Assembly: GCF_000812965.1 (NCBI RefSeq)
Contig: NZ_JSYN01000002.1
Span: forward strand, 1 to 64,000
Direction: 5' to 3'
From: Pedobacter kyungheensis
GTDB taxonomy: Bacteria > Bacteroidota > Bacteroidia > Sphingobacteriales > Sphingobacteriaceae
Length of the DNA stretch: 64,000 bases
In this document: in pieces, positions 41,818 to 51,557 of the stretch
Numbering within the stretch: the first letter of the stretch is position 1
Layout of the letters: every line of letters begins with the position of its first letter
Notes under the pieces: generated by a model
The model's database searches: none
The model's input: the letters and a program-made list of their open reading frames with translations, nothing else
Told to the model about the DNA's origin: nothing
Made by a program: the position numbers and the translations under genes

Positions 41818-43381
41818 GCAACAGCAAACTTTATGGCAGTTTATGAGTGGACAGTCTGACAAACTGTTTACCCAAACCTTACAGCATGTTGGTTTAACTT
41901 TTATTTCCTTATTGCTTGCCATTGCTGTAGGATTGCCCTTAGGCATATTAATTGCCCGGAAAAGAAAATTGTCGGGTCTGGTATTGGGCATTGCTGGTGT
42001 ACTGCAAACTATTCCAAGTATTGCTTTGTTAGGGTTTATGATCCCTGTTTTGGGTATTGGTGCTAAACCGGCCATTGTAGCGCTGCTCATTTATGCGTTA
42101 TTGCCCATTATCAGAAATACCTATACAGGCATTACCGGGATTGATGAATATGTAAAAGAAGCTGCTAAAGCCATGGGAATGAGTGCCAGTCAAATCCTTT
42201 TTAAGGTAGAGCTACCTTTAGCCATGCCGGTTATCCTGGCGGGTATCCGTACCGCAACAGTTATTAATGTTGGTGTAGCCACCCTGGCTTCTTTTATTGC
42301 GGCGGGCGGACTTGGTGAGTTCATTTTTGGTGGTATTTCATTAAACAATACCAATATGATTCTGGCAGGCGCTATCCCTGCAGCATTACTGGCAATTATT
42401 TTAGATCTGCTACTATCTGTTATTCAAAAAATGGATTTTAAAAGGCTACGCAGGGCAGTTTACATTTTGCCTGTGCTGATTTTGATACTCGGAGGCTTTT
42501 ATATTTTGCCCTCGGCTTATGGCTCAAGTCTTACAGCCGGTTTTACACCAGAATTTATGGGCCGGCAGGATGGAGATCTGGGTTTGAAATCGGCCTATGG
42601 TTTAAAAATCCACACCATTGTAATCAGTGATGCGGTGATGTACAAGGCTGCCTTTTCTAAAGAACTCGATGTAATTAGCGGCTACTCAACCGATGGCCGA
42701 CTGAAAGCTTTCGACCTGCGCATTTTAAAAGATGATAAAGGCATTTTTCCACCTTATTACGCTGCACCTATTGTGCGGGAGTCAGCATTGCAGCAATTTC
42801 CACAATTGGAGGCTACATTAAACCTACTGGCCAACAAAATTACCGATTCGGCAATGACTGACTTAAATTACCGGACCGATTACCTTCATCAATCGCCTGA
42901 GCGGGTGGCTAAAGATTTTTTAATCAGCCAGGGGTTGTACAAAGCCTCCCGAAACGGAAACCGGGGCACAGTTCGGATCGGATCTAAAATTTTTGGCGAA
43001 CAATATATTCTCGCCGAAATGTACAGCATGCTGATCAAAGGCAATACCGATTACAACGTATCAACCAAAACCGGACTTGGTGGAACAAAAATCTGTTTTG
43101 ATGCTTTAACGAACGATCAGATCGACCTTTATCCCGAATACACTGGTACAGGTTTATTGGTACTCCTGCAGCCCGATCAGCAAGTTGCTAAAGCAATGGC
43201 ACACGATAAAGACAAAACATATCAGTATGTATACGGAGAATTTAAAAAGAAATTTAACATTAAATGGCTTAAACCTATAGGTTTTAATAATTCGTATGCT
43301 TTAATGATGCGGGATAAACAATCGAAAGCACTGAATATTAATACGATTACCGACCTTAAAAAATATTTAGATCAAAACTAA
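41810..43381 (+). CDS. egtU: ABC permease fused to substrate-binding domain, EgtU type
   Basis: A 523-residue protein. Residues about 20-215 are the permease with five to six helices and the EAA loop (DEYVKEAAKAMGMSASQILFKVELPLAMPVILAG). After a further membrane helix, residues about 245-523 form an OpuAC/ProX-type binding domain (GSKIFGEQYILAEMY, LYPEYTGTGLL). Permease-binding domain fusion with a separate ATPase is the plan of EgtUV, the ergothioneine importer characterised in Helicobacter and Streptococcus. It overlaps the ATPase gene by 8 bases and shares one base with the egtB start, so specificity for ergothioneine is likely. Confidence 0.85.
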   Translation: MGEQQQTLWQFMSGQSDKLFTQTLQHVGLTFISLLLAIAVGLPLGILIARKRKLSGLVLGIAGVLQTIPSIALLGFMIPVLGIGAKPAIVALLIYALLPIIRNTYTGITGIDEYVKEAAKAMGMSASQILFKVELPLAMPVILAGIRTATVINVGVATLASFIAAGGLGEFIFGGISLNNTNMILAGAIPAALLAIILDLLLSVIQKMDFKRLRRAVYILPVLILILGGFYILPSAYGSSLTAGFTPEFMGRQDGDLGLKSAYGLKIHTIVISDAVMYKAAFSKELDVISGYSTDGRLKAFDLRILKDDKGIFPPYYAAPIVRESALQQFPQLEATLNLLANKITDSAMTDLNYRTDYLHQSPERVAKDFLISQGLYKASRNGNRGTVRIGSKIFGEQYILAEMYSMLIKGNTDYNVSTKTGLGGTKICFDALTNDQIDLYPEYTGTGLLVLLQPDQQVAKAMAHDKDKTYQYVYGEFKKKFNIKWLKPIGFNNSYALMMRDKQSKALNINTITDLKKYLDQN

Positions 43382-44529
43382 TGGCATTTACAGAAGAATA
43401 TTTACAGATCAGGAAATACACCGAAAAAATTTGTGAGCCGCTGCAAACTGAAGATTATGTGGTACAACCTGTAGCAGATGTAAGCCCACCCAAGTGGCAT
43501 TTAGGCCATACTACCTGGTTCTTTGAAACCTTTATATTGATGCCATTTTCGCTTAATTATCAGGTGTATAACACCGAATATAATTATGTTTTTAACAGCT
43601 ATTATGAAACGGTGGGTAACCGGGTTATCCGTACTGACAGGGGCAATTTAAGCCGGCCAGGCGTACATGATATTTACCAGTACCGGGCCTATGTAGATGA
43701 GGCCATGGTGAAGCTCTTAGCGGCGCCTTTAAATTCAGTGCTTGAGGAATTGCTCAGGCTCGGTTTTAACCACGAGCAGCAACATCAGGAATTACTGCTT
43801 ACCGATATCAAGTACATTTTAGGTAATAATCCGCTTTTTCCGGTGTATGCCGATAAAACAGAAGTTTTAAATGAAGCATTACCGCAGGCAGATTTTATAA
43901 GCATTGCGGCAGGAATTTATGAGGTGGGTTACACGGGAGATAGCTTTTGTTTTGATAACGAACTTAGCCGGCATCAGGTTTACCTTCAGCCTTTTGAAAT
44001 TTGCAGCCAATTGGTAAGTAATGGCGGTTTTATGGAATTTATCGAAGCAGGAGGTTATAGTAATTTTAATTACTGGCATGCAGAAGGATGGGATTGGGTG
44101 AAAAATAACCACATTACCAGCCCCATGTACTGGCACCGGATAGAAGGTAAGTGGTTTAACTATACTTTAAAAGGTCTACAACCTGTAAATGTTGATGATC
44201 CTGTTAGTCACATCAGTTACTACGAAGCCTATGCTTTTGCCAGCTGGAAAGGGATGCGCCTGCCTACCGAATTTGAGTGGGAAATAGCTGCCAAAAGCTT
44301 TAACTGGGGTGAAAGATGGGAGTGGACTGAAAGTGCGTATTTGCCTTACCCCGGCTTTAGTAAGGCACCAGGAGCCATTGGCGAGTACAATGGTAAGTTT
44401 ATGGTTAACCAAAAAGTACTCCGTGGTGCATCAATCGCAACACCCCCAAATCACTCGCGCATTACGTACCGAAATTTTTTTCACCCCCATTTAAGATGGC
44501 AATACACAGGCATTCGTCTGGTTAAATAA
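43381..44529 (+). CDS. egtB: Ergothioneine biosynthesis sulfoxide synthase EgtB
   Basis: A 382-residue non-heme iron enzyme that joins trimethylhistidine (hercynine) to a thiol with O2. The N-terminal DinB-like half holds the iron ligands: HLGHTTWFFE (H40, H43) and HEQQHQE (H131, H135, E137), the latter being the family HX3HXE motif. The C-terminal half is the formylglycine-generating-enzyme-like fold (VSHISYYEAYAFASWKGMRLPTEFEWE). No egtA or egtC is present, so cysteine rather than gamma-glutamylcysteine is the probable thiol donor. It directly follows the importer gene and precedes egtD. Confidence 0.93.
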   Translation: MAFTEEYLQIRKYTEKICEPLQTEDYVVQPVADVSPPKWHLGHTTWFFETFILMPFSLNYQVYNTEYNYVFNSYYETVGNRVIRTDRGNLSRPGVHDIYQYRAYVDEAMVKLLAAPLNSVLEELLRLGFNHEQQHQELLLTDIKYILGNNPLFPVYADKTEVLNEALPQADFISIAAGIYEVGYTGDSFCFDNELSRHQVYLQPFEICSQLVSNGGFMEFIEAGGYSNFNYWHAEGWDWVKNNHITSPMYWHRIEGKWFNYTLKGLQPVNVDDPVSHISYYEAYAFASWKGMRLPTEFEWEIAAKSFNWGERWEWTESAYLPYPGFSKAPGAIGEYNGKFMVNQKVLRGASIATPPNHSRITYRNFFHPHLRWQYTGIRLVK

Positions 44530-44537
44530 AAATATAT

Positions 44538-45512
44538 ATGAGCACAGTTACTATCGAAAACGCAACAGACAGTAAATTACAGTTCCTGCACGATACCCTA
44601 AATGGCTTGCAGGCTAATCCGAAAAGGTTAGATTCCAAGTATTTTTATGATGCCATAGGCGACCGCATTTTTCAGCAGATTATGCAAATGGAGGAGTATT
44701 ATTTAACGGCGGCTGAAATGGAAATTATGCAACATCAGTCTGCTGATATCGCACGGGCAATATTGGCTGATGGTTCTCCTTTTGATTTAATAGAACTTGG
44801 TGCCGGCGATGCAACCAAATCCATTCACCTGTTAAGATCTTTACTAAATACCCAGGCTACATTTAGCTATTGTCCTGTTGATATTTCTGAACATGTAATT
44901 GCCGATTTGCAACAAAATTTGCCTAATAAATTACCTGGATTGGATGTAAAAGGCTTAAACGGCGATTATTTTGATATGCTGAAACAGGCTACTGAACTTT
45001 CCGGTCGCAGAAAGGTAGTGCTGTTTATGGGTGCAAATATCGGTAACATGACCATTGCCGATGCCGAACAGTTTTGTAAAACGTTGAAAAGTTTGCTGGC
45101 GCCCGGAGATTTACTTATTATCGGCTTTGATCTGAAAAAAAATCCAAAACAGATTTTAGCGGCCTATAATGATAAAGCAGGAATAACAAGCGCTTTTAAC
45201 CTAAACCTGCTGCGGCGGATTAACAGCGAGCTGGATGCCAATTTCGATACCACTTGTTTTGAGCATTACGCCAGCTACGATCCGGAAACCGGCTCCTGTA
45301 AAAGCTACCTTATCAGTTTAACAAAACAGCAGGTAACAATTGGGCAAACGACTATTCAATTTGCCGAAAATGAATACATCATGATGGAGATCTCGCAAAA
45401 GTATGCACTAAGCGATATCGACCGGTTGGCCAAATTTTCGGGATTCGAGCTACATCAGCGTTTTTTCGATCAGCACCGGTATTTTGTTGATGCAATCTTT
45501 AAAGTAGCCTAA
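44538..45512 (+). CDS. egtD: L-histidine N(alpha)-methyltransferase EgtD
   Basis: A 324-residue SAM-dependent enzyme that trimethylates histidine to hercynine. The SAM site is LIELGAGDATKSIHLL (from about residue 85); the family N-terminus LNGLQANPKRLDSKYFYD is intact, and LFMGANIGNM follows the pattern seen in EgtD. The gene lies 8 bases after egtB and overlaps the convergent class V enzyme gene by 4 bases at their 3' ends. Confidence 0.94.
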   Translation: MSTVTIENATDSKLQFLHDTLNGLQANPKRLDSKYFYDAIGDRIFQQIMQMEEYYLTAAEMEIMQHQSADIARAILADGSPFDLIELGAGDATKSIHLLRSLLNTQATFSYCPVDISEHVIADLQQNLPNKLPGLDVKGLNGDYFDMLKQATELSGRRKVVLFMGANIGNMTIADAEQFCKTLKSLLAPGDLLIIGFDLKKNPKQILAAYNDKAGITSAFNLNLLRRINSELDANFDTTCFEHYASYDPETGSCKSYLISLTKQQVTIGQTTIQFAENEYIMMEISQKYALSDIDRLAKFSGFELHQRFFDQHRYFVDAIFKVA

Positions 45513-46585
45513 GGCTGGTCTAAAATGCCTAGCAGCAGTTCTAATTCGGCTTCGGTATTGTAAAAATGAAACGAAATCCGGGTTCCTGCTCCACGGGGCG
45601 AGCAAATAATTTTAGCGGCCTGTAACTGTGCAACCTTTTTTTCGCCAAGGGGCATGCTGATAATTGTCGACTGGTATTTCCTATCCATCAACCAATCGGC
45701 AATCAAGTTACGGCGGTGCAGCTCCAATCTGGCCTTGTTTGATAATGCCTGTACTTTTTGCTCAATGGTATCAAAACCCAAAGCTTCCAGCTGAATCAGG
45801 CTTTGGTATAATGTACCGAAATTTAAAGTATCTAAATGGCCCGGTTCAAAATATAACGAAAGGTGATCTCTACCTTGTAAAAAAGGCGCAGTAGGTAAAT
45901 CAGCAAGTTTATTTTTTTGATAAAGCTGCTCTCTTAACGCATCAGAAAAAAAGACATAACCATTTCCATAACCGCCCAAAAGCCATTTATAACCACTGCC
46001 AAGCAAAGCATCTAATCCCGATTTTTCAAAATTAAAGGCAGTAGTTCCGGTAAATTGAGTGCCATCGCCAATAATTAGCAGCTGTGGATAGCGGCTTTTT
46101 AGTTGTTGTATCCATGTTTCATCCATCCGAAAACCACTGATGTATTGCACCATGCTAAAAGCCAGTACGGTAGGCTTGAATTTTTCAATGGCCTGAATCA
46201 GATGGTCAGCAAGGTCGGCGTCAACTTTAACAATTTGATATTCGAAACCCATGCTGATTACGGGGTAACTAACTGAAGGATATTCCTCCTCAAGCAACAA
46301 AAAACGGTGACTTTTATCCAGTCCGTTTAAAAGTGCGTTAAAACCCACCGAAAAATTAGACACTAAATAAGTATTTGCAGCTTTCGCACCAAAACAGCTA
46401 GCCAGCTTATTTCTAAGTTGGTCAATTACCTGTGCGTTTTCCATCCTGAAAATGCTGCCACCGGCAATAAAAGCTTCATCGTGTGCCTTTCTCCAGGCAG
46501 CAAGCTCAGTTGAGAGTAAGCCGGAATTGGCGGTGTTTAAGTAAGTACAGGTTTCGAGGATCGGAAAAGATAGCTTCATACCCAA
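45509..46585 (-). CDS. Class V aminotransferase-like PLP enzyme, candidate EgtE
   Basis: A 358-residue fold-type I PLP enzyme. The cofactor aspartate is D174 in IIGDGTQFTG and the Schiff-base lysine K200 in LLGSGYKWLLGG, the layout of cysteine desulfurase/kynureninase relatives. M3 may be the true start. It is convergent with egtD. The last step of ergothioneine synthesis needs a PLP C-S lyase (EgtE) from this broad class; no other candidate is in the window, so EgtE is an inference from family and position. Confidence 0.75.
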   Translation of the reverse strand: MGMKLSFPILETCTYLNTANSGLLSTELAAWRKAHDEAFIAGGSIFRMENAQVIDQLRNKLASCFGAKAANTYLVSNFSVGFNALLNGLDKSHRFLLLEEEYPSVSYPVISMGFEYQIVKVDADLADHLIQAIEKFKPTVLAFSMVQYISGFRMDETWIQQLKSRYPQLLIIGDGTQFTGTTAFNFEKSGLDALLGSGYKWLLGGYGNGYVFFSDALREQLYQKNKLADLPTAPFLQGRDHLSLYFEPGHLDTLNFGTLYQSLIQLEALGFDTIEQKVQALSNKARLELHRRNLIADWLMDRKYQSTIISMPLGEKKVAQLQAAKIICSPRGAGTRISFHFYNTEAELELLLGILDQP

Positions 46586-46692
46586 AAATAACAGAATTAG
46601 CGGTGAAAGAGATAAAATGTCTCACGAAAGTGAAGATTATACAAACCTATGAGAATTTTACTTGTTAAATCTTAGGGCTTTAAATCATAAAT

Positions 46693-47169
46693 ATGGAAAA
46701 TAATACATCGGTTTTAATTATTGAACTTAAAAAACTACTAAATGGCGGTTCTGCACATGTAGGCCTTAAAGCCGCTGTTGCAGATTTACCTTTTAAATTG
46801 CTGGGCGAAAAACCCGCTGGTTTGCCTTATAGCATTTGGCAATTGGTCGATCACATTAGGATTGCCCAATGGGATATGCTGGAATTTAGTCGTGATGCTA
46901 CGCACCAATCGCCAAAATGGCCCGACGAATACTGGCCAAAAGCACTTGCCCCTCAAGATGAACAAACCTGGGTTGCTGCTTTAGCGCAAATTGAAAGCGA
47001 TAAAGAAGCTTTCATTCAGCTTTTAGAGTCTGCCGATTTATATGCGGAGATTGAGCATGGCGATGGCCAGAGCGTTTTGCGGGAGGCCTTACAAATTGCC
47101 GATCACAACGCTTATCATATTGCCGAAATTGTAGTGATACGCCGTTTACTTGGTGCCTGGAAAAGTTAA
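46693..47169 (+). CDS. DinB family protein
   Basis: A 158-residue four-helix protein. DinB-type metal ligands appear as SIWQLVDHIRIAQWDM (first His) and LQIADHNAYHIAEIVVIRRLLG (second and third His). Members include thiol S-transferases using bacillithiol or mycothiol, but many are uncharacterised. It is a short distance from the egt genes yet divergent from the class V enzyme, so a thiol link is only a hint. The VOC gene follows 48 bases later. Confidence 0.85.
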   Translation: MENNTSVLIIELKKLLNGGSAHVGLKAAVADLPFKLLGEKPAGLPYSIWQLVDHIRIAQWDMLEFSRDATHQSPKWPDEYWPKALAPQDEQTWVAALAQIESDKEAFIQLLESADLYAEIEHGDGQSVLREALQIADHNAYHIAEIVVIRRLLGAWKS

Positions 47170-47217
47170 TTGAACAAAAAAAGCGCTCGTTAATGTTTGA
47201 ACTTAAATAATACAGTT

Positions 47218-47604
47218 ATGTTAAAAAATAGAGAAGCATTCAGCTCGTTTTCTGTAAATGATATACAGGAAGCTAAAGATTTTTACCAGGGCACACTCGG
47301 TATCGAAGTCAAAGACAGTCCGATGGGAGTGATCGAGTTACAGATTTCAGGCTCAAATAATGTGCTTATATATCCCAAACCTAATCATATTCCGGCAACT
47401 TTTACAGTTTTAAACTTTCCGGTCGATAATATTGATGAAGCGGCTGATGAACTGATTGCTAAAGGGGTGAAATTTGAGCTGTATCAGACTGAACAGATCA
47501 AAACAGATGAGAAAGGGATTTCCCGTGGTAATGGTGGGCCAAATATTGCCTGGTTCAGAGATCCCGCAGGCAATATTCTATCGATTCTGGAAACCACAGA
47601 CTAA
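47218..47604 (+). CDS. VOC (glyoxalase/bleomycin-resistance) superfamily protein
   Basis: A 128-residue protein when started at the ATG at 47218 ([15 protein letters not shown]); the frame opens earlier at a TTG. The two beta-alpha-beta-beta-beta modules are visible, [20 protein letters not shown] and [21 protein letters not shown], ending [15 protein letters not shown] with the usual acidic metal ligand. Specific activity is unknown. A long nested hairpin follows its stop. Confidence 0.85.
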   Translation: MLKNREAFSSFSVNDIQEAKDFYQGTLGIEVKDSPMGVIELQISGSNNVLIYPKPNHIPATFTVLNFPVDNIDEAADELIAKGVKFELYQTEQIKTDEKGISRGNGGPNIAWFRDPAGNILSILETTD

Positions 47605-47615
47605 AGATATACCTG

Positions 47616-47683
47616 AATGACTGATTTTTGAATGAAAATCGGCGTATAGCCGGGAACATTCCATTATTCAAAAATCAGTCATT
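47616..47683. terminator. Nested convergent hairpin between VOC and ackA genes
   Basis: AATGACTGATTTTTGAAT (47616-47633) and ATTCAAAAATCAGTCATT (47666-47683) are perfect 18-bp inverted repeats. Their 32-base loop contains a second hairpin, CGGC-GTATA-GCCG. It separates convergent genes and has no long U-tract, so it likely ends both transcripts by structure or protects 3' ends. Confidence 0.7.
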
Positions 47684-47692
47684 GCATAAAAA

Positions 47693-48895
47693 CTAGGCAA
47701 CAGTTAACAAATCAAAACACTGGTGCGCAATTTCATATTCTTCGTTGGTGGGGATTACCAGTATTTTTACTTTTGAATCCGCATTGCTGATCTCCTTTAA
47801 TTCGCCTGCATAAGTTTTGTTTGCTGCTGTATTGAGTGTAAGGCCTAAATACTCAAGGCCGGAGCACACTGCTTCGCGCATCTGACTATCGTTTTCTCCT
47901 ACACCGGCCGTAAATACCACTGCATCTATACCGTTCAGAACGGCAGCGTAGGCTCCTATAAATTTTTTAATGCGGTAAGCGTATAACTGGAGGGCTAAAA
48001 TAGCTGCCTGATTGCCTTCATCGGCCATTTTTCTGATATCGCGCATGTCACTGGAGCCACCTACGCCCAAAAGCCCCGATTGTTTGTTCAATAAAGTGCT
48101 TAACTGCTCTAGTGTATAACCCGAATGCTCCATCAGGTGAAAAATAACCGATGGATCGATATCGCCCGACCGTGTGCCCATCATTAATCCACTTAGCGGG
48201 CCAAAACCCATGCTGGTATCAACCGATTTGCCATTGCTGATTGCGGTAATGCTACAGCCATTACCTAGATGCACGCTGATAATTTTGGTATCTTTTTTAT
48301 TTAACCATTTTATGGCCTGTTCACTTACATATTTATGGCTGGTGCCATGAAAACCATATACCCTGATGCTATCTTCTTTGTAATACCACTCGGGTATGGC
48401 GTAGCGGTAAGCCTGCTCGGGTATAGTTTGGTGAAAGGCTGTATCGAAAACGGCTATTTGTTTAGCTTTAGTAAAGGTTCTCTCAGCTACTTCTATACAT
48501 TTGTAATTTACAGGGTTATGTAATGGAGCAAGCGAAAACAGTTTTTTAATCTGCTGTTTTACCTCGTCGGTAATTAAAGTGGGTCCGGCAAAATGTTCGC
48601 CGCCATGTACCACACGGTGTCCAACTGCGGCAATATCATTGGAACTGGCGATTACCGCAAATTCACCTTCGCTAAGTAAAGCCAATACCTGTTTTAAGCC
48701 TTCTCCATGACTGGCAATAAATGCAGCTAGTTCGATGCTATGCTTATTGCCATTGGTATAAACGTTATGTTTAATAAAAGAGCCTTCAATGCCAATGCGT
48801 TCGACCAAGCCACTGCAAACCGGGGCTTTTTCAGGCATTTTAAAGAGCTGGTATTTTAAAGAACTGCTTCCTGAGTTAATAACTAAAATATTCAT
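47693..48895 (-). CDS. ackA: Acetate kinase
   Basis: A 400-residue cytosolic enzyme interconverting acetyl phosphate plus ADP with acetate plus ATP. The ASKHA fold signatures are intact: ILVINSGSSSLKYQL, AVGHRVVHGGEHF, FDTAFHQTIPEQAYRYAIP, GFHGTSHKYV, SVHLGNGCSITAI, SMGFGPLSGLMMGTRSGDID and VFTAGVGENDS. Its start lies one base after the stop of pta, so the two genes form the usual acetate pathway operon. Confidence 0.97.
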   Translation of the reverse strand: MNILVINSGSSSLKYQLFKMPEKAPVCSGLVERIGIEGSFIKHNVYTNGNKHSIELAAFIASHGEGLKQVLALLSEGEFAVIASSNDIAAVGHRVVHGGEHFAGPTLITDEVKQQIKKLFSLAPLHNPVNYKCIEVAERTFTKAKQIAVFDTAFHQTIPEQAYRYAIPEWYYKEDSIRVYGFHGTSHKYVSEQAIKWLNKKDTKIISVHLGNGCSITAISNGKSVDTSMGFGPLSGLMMGTRSGDIDPSVIFHLMEHSGYTLEQLSTLLNKQSGLLGVGGSSDMRDIRKMADEGNQAAILALQLYAYRIKKFIGAYAAVLNGIDAVVFTAGVGENDSQMREAVCSGLEYLGLTLNTAANKTYAGELKEISNADSKVKILVIPTNEEYEIAHQCFDLLTVA

Positions 48896-48896
48896 A

Positions 48897-50984
48897 TTAA
48901 AGATCCTGGCATTGAATTGCTGTAATTACAACGGTGTTAAAAATATCATCAACCGTGCAGCCACGGCTTAAATCGTTTATAGGCTTATTTAAACCCTGTA
49001 GCATTGGCCCAATAGCCAAAGCGCCTGTTTCTCTTTGTACGGCCTTGTAGGTGTTGTTGCCGGTATTTAAATCGGGGAAAATAAGCACACTGGCCCGGCC
49101 GGCCACTTCCGATCCCGGTAGTTTTTGCTGACCTACTAAAGGATCAACAGCTGCATCATATTGGATAGGGCCTTCTATTTTTAATTCAGGGTACCTGGCT
49201 CTTACAATTGCAGTAGCCTCTCTTACACGTTCTACATCTTCACCTTCGCCTGATGTACCCGACGAGTAAGAAAGCATGGCAATACGGGGCTCAATGCCAA
49301 ATTTAGCACTGCTTTCAGCCGATGAGATGGCGATTTCTGCAAGTTGTTGTGCTGTAGGGTTGGGGTTAACCGCGCAATCGCCAAATATGGCTACACGCTC
49401 AGGTAGGCACATAAAGAAAATAGATGAAACGACCGATACGCCCGGTTTGGTTTTAACAAACTGCAGTGCAGGCCTGATGGTGTGCTGAGTGGTGTGTATT
49501 GCACCTGATACCATTCCGTCGGCATCGCCCTTGTAAACCATCATGGTACCGAAGTAGGAAACATCGGTCATCATATCCCTGGCCATTTCGAGATTTACAT
49601 TTTTGGCTTTACGCAACTCGTGAAGCGTTTCTACGTAATTATTGTATTGAGCCGAATGGATGGGATTGTAAATTTTTAAGATATTGATATCCAGATTGAG
49701 GCCAAGCCTTTTGATGCTGTTTCCGATTTCAACCGGATCGCCTAACAGCGTAATGTCTACAATATCCTGTGCAATTAGTTTTTCTACTGCTTTTAAAATC
49801 CGTTCGTCATTGCCTTCGGGCAGTACAATGTGTTTTTTGTCGCGTTTGGCCCATTTCACCAGCTGGTATTGGAACATGTGCGGCGTAATGCCCTGGTAAG
49901 AGAAGGTGATAATTTTATTATCGAGTGCTTTGCTATCTACGTATTTCTCAAAAAGCTCAATGGCCAGTGCAATTTTCTTTTTGTTGGCGATGGTAATTTT
50001 AGAATGGATACTGCCAATAGTGGTGGTAGTTTCGAAAGTTCCTTTCTGTACCGAAATAATTGGGATAATGGTTTGCAAACCTTCTATCAACTTAATAATG
50101 GGCTCATCGGGCAAGCTGCCTGCAGTTAATACAATACCGGCAATTTTTGGGTAGTTGGCCGATAAATTGGCTTGTAAAGCGCCAATAATGATATCGCCGC
50201 GGTCGCCAGGGGTAACAATAAGTACATTTTCTTTAACATGCCTTAAAAAGTTGGGCAACATCATGGCACCGGTTACAAAATTATCAACCTGGTTGTCGAG
50301 CAGTTCCGTACCGAAAAGTATTTCGCCGCCCAATGCCAGTGTAATTTCTTTCATAGTTGGGCTCTGTAATCCGGTTTCAGTTGGGATTACCGCGATAAGC
50401 AATTCAGAAGGTAGCTGGTTGCTTAGCGCCTGTTTGATGCGTTCGGCCTCTTCGGGGTTAACCATATTGGCTACTACGCCCAATACCTGTACATCCCTCA
50501 ATAAAAAGTTGCGGTAAATATTAATGGCACTTTTAAAAAGCTGACTGGCGGTTTTGTTTTTGCCTGATACCACGATAAGTACCGGAGCACCTAAATTTTT
50601 AGCCATCAAAGCATTCGATTCGAATTCAAAAGCCATGCCTTCGCCCAAAAAATCACTACCTTCAATTACGGTAAAATCATAATTGTCTTCGAGCTTTTTG
50701 TATTTACTGATAATGGTATTGATAATTGTTCCGCTATCTTCTGATTGATGCAGCATTTCCTGCCGTGTAAAAGCAAAAGCATCTTCGTAATTAACAGGCA
50801 ACGAAAAGTAATCGAGCATGGCCTCTACATGTTCGTCTCTAACATTGGGGTCGTCCTGGGCGATAATGGGTTTAAAATAACCTACTTTCTGGGTTTTTGC
50901 CAAAAGCATATTGATCATGCCGAAAGCAATTACCGATTTTCCGGTGTAGGGTTCGGCTGAGGCAATGAAAATATTTTTCGTCAT
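48897..50984 (-). CDS. pta: Phosphate acetyltransferase, long form
   Basis: A 695-residue enzyme making acetyl phosphate from acetyl-CoA. The N-terminal P-loop-like dethiobiotin-synthetase-related domain begins FIASAEPYTGKSVIA; a DRTGG-type middle domain covers about 200-330; the catalytic PTA_PTB domain occupies about 370-690 (VLPEGNDERILKAVEKL, DGMVSGAIHTTQ, SSGTSGEGEDVERVREA, GPIQYDAAVDPLV, FPDLNTGNNTYKAVQR). It is first in the operon with ackA. Confidence 0.96.
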   Translation of the reverse strand: MTKNIFIASAEPYTGKSVIAFGMINMLLAKTQKVGYFKPIIAQDDPNVRDEHVEAMLDYFSLPVNYEDAFAFTRQEMLHQSEDSGTIINTIISKYKKLEDNYDFTVIEGSDFLGEGMAFEFESNALMAKNLGAPVLIVVSGKNKTASQLFKSAINIYRNFLLRDVQVLGVVANMVNPEEAERIKQALSNQLPSELLIAVIPTETGLQSPTMKEITLALGGEILFGTELLDNQVDNFVTGAMMLPNFLRHVKENVLIVTPGDRGDIIIGALQANLSANYPKIAGIVLTAGSLPDEPIIKLIEGLQTIIPIISVQKGTFETTTTIGSIHSKITIANKKKIALAIELFEKYVDSKALDNKIITFSYQGITPHMFQYQLVKWAKRDKKHIVLPEGNDERILKAVEKLIAQDIVDITLLGDPVEIGNSIKRLGLNLDINILKIYNPIHSAQYNNYVETLHELRKAKNVNLEMARDMMTDVSYFGTMMVYKGDADGMVSGAIHTTQHTIRPALQFVKTKPGVSVVSSIFFMCLPERVAIFGDCAVNPNPTAQQLAEIAISSAESSAKFGIEPRIAMLSYSSGTSGEGEDVERVREATAIVRARYPELKIEGPIQYDAAVDPLVGQQKLPGSEVAGRASVLIFPDLNTGNNTYKAVQRETGALAIGPMLQGLNKPINDLSRGCTVDDIFNTVVITAIQCQDL

Positions 50985-51124
50985 AAGGGAATATCAGGAT
51001 ATAGGTATAACCAATTAGCCCCAATATAGTTGGAAATATTTGTTTTAAAAACTGATGCTCGTCAGGTTTTAAAATCTGCCTTCGAATAATTTAAAATTTT
51101 ACTTTACGCAGTTATAAATCTGTT

Positions 51125-51502
51125 TTAGGAAAGTTGTTTCTTTCTGGAAGTAAAATAATCAACTGCAAGTACAACAATCAGGATCAGCAGGCCCCCAAAT
51201 TCGCGGGTTTCTTCTATCCATGGTTTGGTAGCTTTCATGCTCATGGCTATATTTTCTGCGGCATGGTCATTATACCAGTTGAGTACGCCATATTTATCAA
51301 AAAACAGATATACCGCATAAATACTATAGGCTAAAATTCCGCCTAAATATGCTTTCCGGTAATATTTTCCTCGGAAATACATCCAGCATAACCAGGCACC
51401 AAAAAGGTAAATCGGCATCCAAACATAAGGATCAGGATCATTGTACTGAAGGCCCGCAGAAACAATAAAAAGGAAGCAGAATAAGAGATTAAAAGCTTTC
51501 AA
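51125..51502 (-). CDS. TMEM220-like small membrane protein
   Basis: A 125-residue inner-membrane protein with four helices. The family start LFIVSAGLQYNDPDPYVWMPIYL is clear and is shared with transmembrane family 220 proteins. Function is unknown. The gene follows the DUF6965 gene by about 55 bases on the same strand, but common transcription is uncertain. Confidence 0.85.
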   Translation of the reverse strand: MKAFNLLFCFLFIVSAGLQYNDPDPYVWMPIYLFGAWLCWMYFRGKYYRKAYLGGILAYSIYAVYLFFDKYGVLNWYNDHAAENIAMSMKATKPWIEETREFGGLLILIVVLAVDYFTSRKKQLS

Positions 51503-51557
51503 TGTGAATTTATTAGATGCTAAAATACATTGTTTTATTTAGAAAATGAGTGTTGCG

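Noticed and set aside
40858..43381. Annotation as a glycine betaine/choline transporter
   Set aside because: Family similarity allows it, but overlap with egtB and the permease/binding-domain fusion make EgtUV the better call. It remains the main alternative.
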